From NCBI RefSeq assembly GCF_900109755.1, contig NZ_FOAR01000022.1, positions 42,202-106,201 on the forward strand: a DNA stretch of 64,000 nt. Reading direction: 5' to 3'. The DNA is from Pseudomonas agarici (GTDB lineage Bacteria > Pseudomonadota > Gammaproteobacteria > Pseudomonadales > Pseudomonadaceae). The stretch's first letter is position 1, and each line of letters starts with the position of its first letter. The position numbers and the translations under genes are program-made. Positions 47,741 through 56,189 of this stretch are shown in pieces. Below the pieces are notes generated by a model. The model was not told where the DNA came from and made no database searches. It was given only the letters and a program-made list of their open reading frames with translations.

Positions 47741-50176
47741 TTACCAGCGCATGCGCAGCCCGATGGTCGCGGAAACGGCTTCCTGTTGCCGGGTATCGAT
47801 ATTGCTGCCGTAGTCGATGCTGCTGTAGAGGTCGACGTCCCGGCTCAATGTCGCCACCACGCCAGCGCCGAAGTCCAGGGTGGTGCCGGTATGCTCGGTC
47901 TTGATCGGGTAATCGTCGAAGGTCGCGGTGTCGCGTGCCTTGAAGTCATGCCAGAGGTTGCCGCGCACATAGAGTTCGAGGGGCACCGAGCCTGCGTGGT
48001 ATGGGCCTTTGGCACGCACGCCAATGCGACCTTTCAGATACTCTTGGGTGTCGAAACCGACTTGTGAGATACCGTCTTCGTCATTGTTCATCGATACCTT
48101 CTGGCCGATCAATTGGACTTGCGGTTCGATGGCCCAACGCTCGGACAGCGGCAGCGGATAACCGCTTTCCACGGACAGCGTCACCGCATGCCCCTTGAGG
48201 TCGAGTTTGACACCACGGTCGGAGCGGGCGCTGCCGGTATAGCGCGTGCCCATGGCGACGGTATCGATATACCAGTCGGTGGGACCGATCAAGGTCCAGT
48301 AAGCGCCCAGGCTATCGCCGTTGAGGCGCAGATTGCCGGCTTCGCGATCCTGGAAGCCGTCGATGAAACCACGCACGTCACCGTCCAGGCGCGCATGGCT
48401 GAGGAACAGTCCGGCGTGTTGCCGGTAGCCTTGTGTGCTGGTCGAGCCGAACAGGTCGTGACCGACCTGGAATCCCCAGATCGTACTGTCCAGGCTCGGA
48501 TTCACATCTCCCGACCAGCTGCGCCGCCCATGGCTGGCGAACGTGCGGGCCCAACCGGCGGGCAGCTCGCCGTTTTCCCGCAATAGGCCTTGCTCGCCCT
48601 GACGCTCATGAAAGGTGCCCAGCGCGGTCTGGGCCAACTGCGCGGCGGCTGGCGTGACGACCGCGTCGATCGGTACTTCGGGACGGTAAAAGGGAATGGT
48701 TTCTCCCGGTTCGGGTGTCGGCAGATCGGGTCCACCAGGTTCTGGCAGCGGTGTGACCGGCCCTTCCGGTTCAGGCAGCGGTACCACTGGAGCGGTCACG
48801 CTGGAGCGCAGGTACCAGTTGTTTTCCGTGCCGGCGGTGACGCCGCCCTTGAACAGATAGTAATCGAAGGCGCCAGCGGATACCGAACCTGCCAGGCTGA
48901 AGGCGTTGGCGCTGCTGGTGGCACCCTGGTTAGCCTCGACGACCTGGATACCGTTTTGCAAGGTTTGGGCACCGCCTCCGCCGAAGTTGCTGACCTCTAT
49001 GGCGGTCGTACCGGAGAGCGTGCCTCGCGATACCACCAGCCGGTCGGAGGGTGAATCATCGTCGGCGAGGATGCTGTGCAACTTCAAGTGACCGTTATTG
49101 CCGATATAGTTACCGACCACGGTGAAGCGGTCGTCCACCTGCGCGCCGCCGCTGGTGAGGTTGATCGTACCGGCGTTGGTCAGAGTGACATTCTGCCCGG
49201 CGGTGAAGGCCGTGACCACGCCGCTGTGAGCGCTCAGACTGCTGCTGGCATCGATATCCAGGGTGCCCGTGCCGGTGCCGGCGTCTCCCAGGACTAGATT
49301 GTCATTGAGGGTCAGTTGAGTGCCTTGGGTAAGACTCACCGATTCCCAGTTGACGTATCGCGCGCCATTGATCGGCGTGCTGGCCTGGAACGTCAATTGG
49401 TCATTGCCCTCTCCGCCATCCACTGCTGGAGTGGAGGAGAGGGTCGCGTCCGAGAGGCCGTCGAGCAGTGCCCGGTCGTCATCGAGCTCCATCACGATTG
49501 CGCCGTGGATGATGCCGGCGTCGCGCCAGTTGAAGACGTCCGCGCCCGCGCTCATGCGAATTTCACCGTGTATGGTCCCGTCACTGACCAGGATCTGATC
49601 GTCGCCACCGCTGACGCTGATGTTGCCGCCGATGGTCCCGCCCTTGACGAGGATGGTGTCCTTGCCGAAGCCAGTCACCAGGTTGCCGACGATAGTGCCG
49701 CCGTCCATGTCGAACAAGTTATCGTCCAGCTTCATGTCGACGCGTCCAATCGTCCCGCCTGTCATGTGAGCCTTGTCACCATCCTCGAACTCATCGGCGA
49801 TGACCCCGCCGCTCATCTCGAAAGTGTCGAGGCCGTCGCCCTGGTGCAGCGATTGGATCTGTCCACCGGTCATGGTGAAGTTGTCGGTTCCGCTGCCTTC
49901 ATCGACATCACCATGGATCGTGCCGCCGCCGATGACGACGCGGTCGTTGCCGGTGCCGAAGCTCACCGGGCCGGTAATGCTACCGGTGCCGGCGGTGGGC
50001 ATCGTCAGGCTGTTGTTGCCGGCGTTGTCGACGAGTGTCGGAGCGGTGTCACTGTCGCAGGTGTAGTCATCGTTGCCGGCAGTAGGAGGGGCGAAAGTGC
50101 AAGCGGCGTGCGCGCCTTGCAGTGTTATCAGGAGGCAAAAGCAAACAAAGAGGGAACGAAGCAGAAAATAAGGCAT
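47741..50176 (-). CDS. Autotransporter with repetitive beta-helix passenger
   Basis: This 811-residue type Va secretion protein has a signal peptide ending near AHAA and a passenger from about 25 to 480. The passenger carries eight or nine repeats of about 20 residues, of the form GxD-xxx-M-x-GGTIxG (residues about 70-260), which predict a right-handed beta-helix. A Pro/Glu linker (PLPEPEGPVTPLPEPGGP) spans about 480-520. The autotransporter barrel follows and ends in the usual aromatic (LRMRW). AAAGGA precedes ATG 50176. No protease or adhesin signature is visible, so the passenger function is unknown. Confidence 0.93.
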   Translation of the reverse strand: MPYFLLRSLFVCFCLLITLQGAHAACTFAPPTAGNDDYTCDSDTAPTLVDNAGNNSLTMPTAGTGSITGPVSFGTGNDRVVIGGGTIHGDVDEGSGTDNFTMTGGQIQSLHQGDGLDTFEMSGGVIADEFEDGDKAHMTGGTIGRVDMKLDDNLFDMDGGTIVGNLVTGFGKDTILVKGGTIGGNISVSGGDDQILVSDGTIHGEIRMSAGADVFNWRDAGIIHGAIVMELDDDRALLDGLSDATLSSTPAVDGGEGNDQLTFQASTPINGARYVNWESVSLTQGTQLTLNDNLVLGDAGTGTGTLDIDASSSLSAHSGVVTAFTAGQNVTLTNAGTINLTSGGAQVDDRFTVVGNYIGNNGHLKLHSILADDDSPSDRLVVSRGTLSGTTAIEVSNFGGGGAQTLQNGIQVVEANQGATSSANAFSLAGSVSAGAFDYYLFKGGVTAGTENNWYLRSSVTAPVVPLPEPEGPVTPLPEPGGPDLPTPEPGETIPFYRPEVPIDAVVTPAAAQLAQTALGTFHERQGEQGLLRENGELPAGWARTFASHGRRSWSGDVNPSLDSTIWGFQVGHDLFGSTSTQGYRQHAGLFLSHARLDGDVRGFIDGFQDREAGNLRLNGDSLGAYWTLIGPTDWYIDTVAMGTRYTGSARSDRGVKLDLKGHAVTLSVESGYPLPLSERWAIEPQVQLIGQKVSMNNDEDGISQVGFDTQEYLKGRIGVRAKGPYHAGSVPLELYVRGNLWHDFKARDTATFDDYPIKTEHTGTTLDFGAGVVATLSRDVDLYSSIDYGSNIDTRQQEAVSATIGLRMRW

Positions 50177-50524
50177 CGCATTTATCCTTTTTTCAAGGAT
50201 AGGGCGTAGCCACCACGGCGCATGTTGAGGGCCCTATGCGCTCAACATGGGTGTTCGTGGAGGGTTATAACGTAAAAAAGATCAGCGCATAACTGTCAAA
50301 GTTGACAGGTTATATTGGAGGCGAAATAGGCGTAGTGTGAAGGGTTTGATCCGACTTTGTTTCACTAAAGTGATTTGGCGATGAGCCTTTCGCGCTATAG
50401 TCTTCGATTCGCTGAAGCATTCTGTCATATGAAATTTCTCCCGCCCTCGAACCTCCGGCGTAGGGTGTTATCTAATTTATAAATAGCTATCCAACGCCGA
50501 CTAATGCGTCCCAAGAGAGGCATC
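50177..50524. other. Divergent intergenic region with a dyad
   Basis: A 348-bp region lies between the divergent autotransporter and a small secreted protein. It contains the inverted repeat at 50293-50308 and AT-rich promoter-like sequence. No gene is seen. Confidence 0.5.
50293..50308. promoter_or_regulatory. Inverted repeat CTGTCAA-AG-TTGACAG
   Basis: A perfect 7-bp dyad with a two-base spacer lies about 115 bp upstream of the autotransporter start. Each arm contains a TTGACA -35-like hexamer in its own direction. It is a candidate operator or overlapping divergent promoters. Confidence 0.45.
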
Positions 50525-50881
50525 ATGAACAGACTTGTCTTCGGTCTGACTCCGTTGTTGGTCATCGGCCTGCTGGTCGTTGCGCTCCCTGCCGACGGCG
50601 CCGTCCTGGATCCGAGAGCGACCGCTACGCCGCAACTGGCGCAGAACCTGCCCAATAACGACAACCCCTATAACAACCCGATTCGCCGCGCCAATCCCAA
50701 TAGCCAGCAGGGGACCAAACCGGCCACACCGCCTGTACGCGGTCTCAATACCCTGCCGACGCTACGCCCTTCGACGCTCGAGAACGGAGCGGTGCGCAAT
50801 GGTTATCCGCGTGAACAGCAGGCGCCGACGGCGGTGCCGATCCAACCCGGAACTCGCGCCGATCCGAACCCACGCCGTTGA
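50525..50881 (+). CDS. Small secreted Pro/Asn-rich hypothetical protein
   Basis: This 118-residue protein has an N-terminal signal peptide (LVIGLLVVALPADGA). The mature chain is low-complexity, rich in Pro, Asn, Arg and Thr (NNDNPYNNPIRRANPNS), and likely disordered. The ATG 50525 start follows AGAGGC. It lies 57 bp upstream of the aldose dehydrogenase on the same strand. Function unknown. Confidence 0.65.
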   Translation: MNRLVFGLTPLLVIGLLVVALPADGAVLDPRATATPQLAQNLPNNDNPYNNPIRRANPNSQQGTKPATPPVRGLNTLPTLRPSTLENGAVRNGYPREQQAPTAVPIQPGTRADPNPRR

Positions 50882-50938
50882 GACGGGGTTGACGGTCGGT
50901 GTGATGGGTGTTTTTCCTCCATCCATAAGGATATGCCT

Positions 50939-52090
50939 ATGTTGCTGAAAACACTTCTGGCGACTTTGTGCGCAGGCTCATTGATGAGCCTGTCCGTGTG
51001 GGCGGCCGATAGCGCTTCCCGAACCTTCCAGTCCGAATTAGGGCCGGTGACCGTCAGCGAAATCGTCGAGGGGCTCAAGCATCCCTGGGCGCTGGCGTTC
51101 CTGCCCGACAAGCAGGGCATGCTAGTGACCGAGCGCCCTGGGAACCTGCGGGTGGTGAGTCCCGGCGGCGAGCTGTCGGCTCCGCTGGGCGGTGTTCCCG
51201 AAGTATGGGCCAAGGGCCAGGGCGGCTTGCTCGATGTAGTGCTGTCGCCATCGTTCAAGCAGGATCGCCTGGTCTACCTGTCCTACGCGGAGGGCGGCGG
51301 CGCGGGCGGTAAGGCCGGCACCGTGGTGGGGCGAGGGCACCTGTCGGTCGACCTGAAGCAATTGAGCGACTTCAAGGTGATCTTCCGCCAGGAGCCGAAG
51401 CTGTCGGTGGGCAATCACTACGGCTCGCGCCTGGTGTTCGACCGCGACGGCTACCTGTTTATCGCCCTGGGTGAAAACAACGAACGGCCGACAGCCCAGG
51501 ACCTCGACAAGTTGCAAGGCAAGGTGGTGCGGATCTTCCCTGACGGCGGGATTCCCGACGACAATCCCTTTGTCGGTCAACCGGGCGTGCGTGGGCAAAT
51601 CTGGTCCTACGGACATCGCAACCAGCAGGGTGCGGCGCTCAACCCCTGGACAGGTACCTTGTGGACCCACGAACACGGGCCGCGAGGTGGTGACGAGATC
51701 AATATTATCGTGCGGGGCAAGAACTACGGTTGGCCGCTGGCCACCCATGGCATCAACTATTCGCTGCAACCGATCCCCGAGGCTCAGGGCAAGACGGTAA
51801 AAGGCACCGTGCCACCCCATCATGTCTGGGATAAATCCCCTGGCCTCAGCGGCATGGCATTCTACGATGCTGATCGCTTCCCGAAATGGCAGCACAACCT
51901 GTTTGTCGGCGCACTGGCGGCCCAGGAGTTGATCCGGCTGCAGTTCGAAGGCGACCGCATCGTCCATGAAGAGCGCCTGCTGAGCGAACTGAAGTCACGG
52001 GTTCGCGATGTGCGCCAGGGACCGGACGGCTACCTGTATGTCCTGACCGATGCCGAGAACGGCGCACTCTACAAGGTGAGCCTGGAATAG
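50939..52090 (+). CDS. PQQ-dependent soluble aldose sugar dehydrogenase (YliI-like)
   Basis: This 383-residue periplasmic protein has a signal peptide ending near VWAAD and a six-bladed GSDH/sorbosone-type beta-propeller. Landmarks are LKHPWALAFLPD, LVFDRDGYLFIALGE, HEHGPRGGDEIN and YGWPLATHG. It oxidises aldoses with a quinone cofactor in characterised relatives. ATG 50939 is preferred, with AAGG eight bases upstream. Confidence 0.93.
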   Translation: MLLKTLLATLCAGSLMSLSVWAADSASRTFQSELGPVTVSEIVEGLKHPWALAFLPDKQGMLVTERPGNLRVVSPGGELSAPLGGVPEVWAKGQGGLLDVVLSPSFKQDRLVYLSYAEGGGAGGKAGTVVGRGHLSVDLKQLSDFKVIFRQEPKLSVGNHYGSRLVFDRDGYLFIALGENNERPTAQDLDKLQGKVVRIFPDGGIPDDNPFVGQPGVRGQIWSYGHRNQQGAALNPWTGTLWTHEHGPRGGDEINIIVRGKNYGWPLATHGINYSLQPIPEAQGKTVKGTVPPHHVWDKSPGLSGMAFYDADRFPKWQHNLFVGALAAQELIRLQFEGDRIVHEERLLSELKSRVRDVRQGPDGYLYVLTDAENGALYKVSLE

Positions 52091-52121
52091 AGGATAACCG
52101 CCCGCTGCCATTTCTCGGTGA

Positions 52122-52604
52122 TTACTCGCTGACGGCTTTTTTGGTCAGCTTGGACGGTGTCCAGATACGGTAGCGGATTTCCACATCGTCCGGGGCGTAG
52201 ATCACCAGCGGCAGCTTGCTGTTGTAGCGCAGCATGTAGCCGGTGCCGATCACCGGGACAAAGTCCTTCTTGCTCTTGGTGCCAGGTGGGCAGGCCATCA
52301 GCGTGGACATCGGGCCGCTGACGCTTTCCAGGCGATAGTAGGAGTAACCCCAGCCTTCGAGGTTCTTCTCGTCGAGGTTGCTGCTCAGGCGTTTCTGGTT
52401 GCAATCGACGGGCAGGATCTTGCCGGCGATGATTTCCACCCGGTGATCGGCGTCCTTGGTCATCTTCGGTACCCGGATCACCGTGCGGGTAAAGCCAGCT
52501 TCTGCCTTGGGGAAGGGGGCCAGGTCCGATTTGTCGGCGGCGACCGCGTTGGCGGTAGTGGTCAATGCCAACAGAAATGTGGTGGCGATAGTCGTCGAAT
52601 TCAT
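52122..52604 (-). CDS. eco: Ecotin, periplasmic serine protease inhibitor
   Basis: This is a 160-residue protein with a signal peptide ending near AVAAD. The reactive-site loop is STLMACPPG, with Met at P1 as in E. coli ecotin. The segments GWGYSYYRLES and GYMLRYNSKLPLVIY are diagnostic. It inhibits trypsin-family proteases, including host enzymes. It is convergent with the aldose dehydrogenase. Confidence 0.95.
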   Translation of the reverse strand: MNSTTIATTFLLALTTTANAVAADKSDLAPFPKAEAGFTRTVIRVPKMTKDADHRVEIIAGKILPVDCNQKRLSSNLDEKNLEGWGYSYYRLESVSGPMSTLMACPPGTKSKKDFVPVIGTGYMLRYNSKLPLVIYAPDDVEIRYRIWTPSKLTKKAVSE

Positions 52605-53036
52605 GAGCTCTTTTGCCCTGTCAGGAGGGAACTATCCCTCGTTTGAGTCACACAGTCCCGACGTTATGCCGTATGGGCTGCGATGGTTTTTGTCCGGGTA
52701 CCCAAGCAAGTTGCCAAGATAAGGGCAAATTGCACTATGCCAAAGCGATTTTCTTGCATTTTGCATGGTGTCACTTTGCTATTGGTGCGTCAAAGTCGTT
52801 GTTTTTCCAGCAAATCATTATTTAGCGTGGCAGGCATGCTTCCTGCTGTCTTCCGGTGACAACCACTGGCCGGATTGTCGGGCGAATAACCTTAACAGCG
52901 GGCAAAAAGCGGCCTAATCTTGAAGGTGGTTTCGTTGTCCGGGACAGGGCGAGACGAGCCACCCGTGAATTGAGAGACGGCCAGTGGCCGTTACTACAAT
53001 AAAATCTGGCTGCCTCATAGAATGGAGAGCGTCGCC
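52605..53036. other. Noncoding gap
   Basis: A 432-bp region lies between the divergent ecotin and DUF1652 genes. It is AT-rich near 52770-52825. I see no gene or clear operator. Confidence 0.45.
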
Positions 53037-53306
53037 ATGCTATCGCTATCGACACTGGAGTTACGCAATATCATTGAAAGCAGTTTCCTGCCCATGCGCT
53101 GCCAGTGCACCCTGAGCGCGGATGAGTCCCTGACCGTCAAGGTATTCAACAGGAAATCCGCACGGGTCGACCTCATGGTGACCGGGATCTGTGCCTCGAA
53201 ACTAGACAGTAATCGCGCCATTTGCGAACTGATCGCCGAATTGCGCTATGACCTTGAGCATGGTCGGGAGCGCCATCACGGTGAGGGGCGAGCGAGGGTC
53301 CGCTGA
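53037..53306 (+). CDS. DUF1652 family protein
   Basis: This 89-residue cytosolic protein matches the Pseudomonas DUF1652 pattern: LELRNIIESSFLPMRCQCT, then RVDLMVTGI and ICELIAELRYDLE. The function is unknown. ATG 53037 has GGAGAG seven bases upstream. It lies 166 bp upstream of pgm on the same strand. Confidence 0.9.
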   Translation: MLSLSTLELRNIIESSFLPMRCQCTLSADESLTVKVFNRKSARVDLMVTGICASKLDSNRAICELIAELRYDLEHGRERHHGEGRARVR

Positions 53307-53472
53307 AACATCCCGACAATATTGTATGAGCCTCCCGGACGCCCCGAGGCGCAGGGGATGTCTACTGCGGAAAATCTTCCCGTCATGGCTTAGATAGCCT
53401 AACGTCAACGCCGAACTGCCAGTAAACTGCGCGCTTTTCCCCCTCCGTATTCTTCATTTCCAGAGGTTTTGC

Positions 53473-55119
53473 ATGACACTCAGTCCTTTTGCGGGCAAAC
53501 CGGCGCCGGCACAGCTGCTGGTTGATATCCCGCGACTGGTATCGGCCTATTACACCGGCCAACCCGATGCCGCGCTCGCCACCCAGCGCGTTGCCTTCGG
53601 CACCTCGGGGCATCGGGGCAGTTCATTCGAACTGAGTTTCAATGAATGGCATGTCCTGGCCATTTGCCAGGCCATTTGCCTGTATCGCCAGTCCCAGGGA
53701 ATCGATGGTCCGTTGTTCGTCGGGATCGATACCCATGCATTGTCGACTCCGGCTGGCGTCAGCGCCCTGGAAGTGTTTGCCGCCAATGGCGTGGAAACCA
53801 TGATTGCTCCTGACGATGAATACACGCCGACGCCGGCGGTGTCCCACGCGATCATCTGTTACAACCGCGGCCGTACCCGCGGCCTGGCGGACGGTGTGGT
53901 GATTACTCCGTCTCACAACCCGCCGCAAAGCGGTGGTTTCAAGTACAACCCGCCCAACGGCGGCCCGGCCGATACCCACATCACCCGATGGATCGAAGCC
54001 AAGGCCAATGAGTTGCTGGGCAATCAGTTGGCCGGCGTCGAACGTATCAGCTATGAGAGGGCGCTCAAGGCTGACACCACTCACCGGCATGACTATCTCA
54101 ACAGCTATGTCGCCGATCTAGTCAATGTCATCGACATGGACGTCATCCGTGGCGCCAACCTACGCTTGGGTGTCGATCCGCTGGGCGGTGCCGGCGTGCG
54201 TTACTGGTCGGCGATTGCCGATCATTACCGGTTGAACCTGGACGTGGTGAACACCGAGGTCGATCCGACGTTCCGCTTCATGTACGTCGACTGGGACGGC
54301 AAGATTCGCATGGACCCATCCTCAAGCCATGCGATGCAAGGCCTGATCGGCTTGAAGGAGCGTTTCGACGTGGCTTTCGCTTGCGATCCCGACCATGACC
54401 GTCACGGTATCGTCACACCGTCCGCAGGCCTGCTGGCGCCGAACAATTACCTGGCGGTGTCCATCGACTACCTCTTTCAAAACCGTCCACAATGGCGTGT
54501 CGATGCTGCGGTCGGCAAGACGGTGGTCAGCAGCGGCCTGATCGACCGCGTAGCAGCACGCTTGGGCCGGCGCCTGCACGAGGTGCCGGTAGGTTTCAAG
54601 TGGTTCGCCGACGGCCTGTTCGACGGCTCCCTTGGTTTTGCTGGCGAGGAGAGTGCCGGGGCGTCGTTCCTGCGCAAGGATGGCAGTGTCTGGTCCACCG
54701 ACAAGGATGGCCTGATCCCGGCCTTGCTGGCGGCGGAGATGACCTCGCGCACCGGGCGTGACCCGAGCCAGATCTACCATGGCCTGACGGAGGAGCTGGG
54801 CGAGCCGTTCTCCGTGCGGGTCGATGCCAAGGCGACGCCGGCACAGAAGGTAATGCTGAGTAAGTTGTCGCCGGAGCAGGTCGCCTCGACGCAATTGGCC
54901 GGCGAGGCCATCCAGCAGATACTCAGCCACGCACCGGGCAATCAGCAGGCCATCGGTGGCCTGAAGGTTATGACCGAGAACGGTTGGTTCGCCGCACGGC
55001 CATCGGGCACTGAGGATATCTATAAGATCTATGCCGAGAGTTTTGTCGGTGACGATCATCTCAAGCAACTGGTGGCGGAAGCCCAGGTACTGGTAGATAA
55101 GGCCATTTCGCTGGCCTGA
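53473..55119 (+). CDS. pgm: Phosphoglucomutase (alpha-D-glucose phosphate-specific)
   Basis: This 548-residue enzyme interconverts glucose 1- and 6-phosphate. It shows FGTSGHRGSSF at the N-terminus, the phosphoserine loop ITPSHNPP, the metal-binding DPDHDRHG, sugar-binding GEESAGASF and the phosphate loop RPSGTEDIYKIY. Length matches E. coli Pgm. A hairpin terminator follows. It is convergent with pirin. Confidence 0.96.
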   Translation: MTLSPFAGKPAPAQLLVDIPRLVSAYYTGQPDAALATQRVAFGTSGHRGSSFELSFNEWHVLAICQAICLYRQSQGIDGPLFVGIDTHALSTPAGVSALEVFAANGVETMIAPDDEYTPTPAVSHAIICYNRGRTRGLADGVVITPSHNPPQSGGFKYNPPNGGPADTHITRWIEAKANELLGNQLAGVERISYERALKADTTHRHDYLNSYVADLVNVIDMDVIRGANLRLGVDPLGGAGVRYWSAIADHYRLNLDVVNTEVDPTFRFMYVDWDGKIRMDPSSSHAMQGLIGLKERFDVAFACDPDHDRHGIVTPSAGLLAPNNYLAVSIDYLFQNRPQWRVDAAVGKTVVSSGLIDRVAARLGRRLHEVPVGFKWFADGLFDGSLGFAGEESAGASFLRKDGSVWSTDKDGLIPALLAAEMTSRTGRDPSQIYHGLTEELGEPFSVRVDAKATPAQKVMLSKLSPEQVASTQLAGEAIQQILSHAPGNQQAIGGLKVMTENGWFAARPSGTEDIYKIYAESFVGDDHLKQLVAEAQVLVDKAISLA

Positions 55120-55138
55120 TCGTTGAGGCAGAGAAACA

Positions 55139-55174
55139 CATGGTGGCGAACGGGCTGACCCGCTCGCCACCATG
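55139..55174. terminator. 16-bp stem-loop between pgm and pirin
   Basis: CATGGTGGCGAACGGG (55139-55154) pairs with 55159-55174, with one A-C mismatch, around a CTGA loop. It lies between convergent genes, so it probably acts for both. Confidence 0.75.
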
Positions 55175-55209
55175 GCTGTTCACCTTGCCTTTGTGCGTCG
55201 TTCCGTGAA

Positions 55210-55908
55210 TCAGGCCAAGTCGACCAGGATGATCTCGCTGTCCTGCACGGCGGTGATGCGCAAGACTGCTTCCTGAGCTACGGCCACGCCATCGCGGGCT
55301 TCGGCGCGCAGGCCATTGACCTCGATCACCCCGGTAGCCGGCACCAGATACGCCCGACGATTGCTGTCCAGGTGGTATTCGGCGCTTTCGCCGGCTTTCA
55401 GGTTGGCTGCCGCCAACCGGGCATCGGCGCGAATCCGCAAGCTCTGGTCATCGCCGGCCTTGCCGCTTGCCAGGGTCACGAAACCCTCGCCACGCTCGCC
55501 CTTGGGAAACGGTTTGGCACCCCAGGAAGGGGCTGAACCGGCTTCGTTGGGGATGATCCAGATCTGGAAGATCTTGGTGGGTGTCGACTCCAGGTTGTAC
55601 TCGCTGTGGGCGATCCCGGTACCGGCGCTCATCACCTGCACATCGCCAGCTTCGGTGCGGCCCTTGTTGCCAAGGTTGTCCTCGTGGCTGATCGCACCTT
55701 CTCGGACATAAGTAATGATTTCCATGTCCCGGTGCGGGTGTTGCGGAAAACCGGTGCCGGGGGCGATCACGTCATCGTTCCAAACCCGCAGGTTGCCCCA
55801 GTTCATGCGCTGCGGGTCGTAATATTCGGCGAATGAAAAGTGGTGATGCGCGTCCAGCCAGCCGTGATGGGCGCCGCCCAGGGTGTTGAAGGGTCTGAGT
55901 TGCAGCAT
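55210..55908 (-). CDS. Pirin family protein (YhhW-like)
   Basis: This is a 232-residue bicupin. Metal-binding residues are seen in FPQHPHRDMEI and GIAHSEYN. It begins MLQLRPFNTLGGAHHGWLDA. Some homologues have quercetin dioxygenase activity. The physiological role is unclear. ATG 55908 has AGGAGA six bases upstream. Confidence 0.93.
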   Translation of the reverse strand: MLQLRPFNTLGGAHHGWLDAHHHFSFAEYYDPQRMNWGNLRVWNDDVIAPGTGFPQHPHRDMEIITYVREGAISHEDNLGNKGRTEAGDVQVMSAGTGIAHSEYNLESTPTKIFQIWIIPNEAGSAPSWGAKPFPKGERGEGFVTLASGKAGDDQSLRIRADARLAAANLKAGESAEYHLDSNRRAYLVPATGVIEVNGLRAEARDGVAVAQEAVLRITAVQDSEIILVDLA

Positions 55909-56189
55909 GAGTCTTCTCCTGTTCAGGTTCGTCGAGGGCTGGCGCGGGCCAGGACAGGACGGTGACCGATTGATAGTGGGATTATCTTCGATCAAATCAA
56001 TATCGATAAAAAGCGTAAATAATGCTTAAAAATAATCGAAAAAATTGATGTATTCGCACGCTTCGAAGAGTCTCTCTACTTTCAATTCATCGCCTAAATA
56101 ACTGATAGATAGGCAATTGACTAGAAGTCCCGGCGTAATGGAGCGACCATAGGCCTCCCGCCCGGACAGCCCCAAGACCTGGAGTCAGC

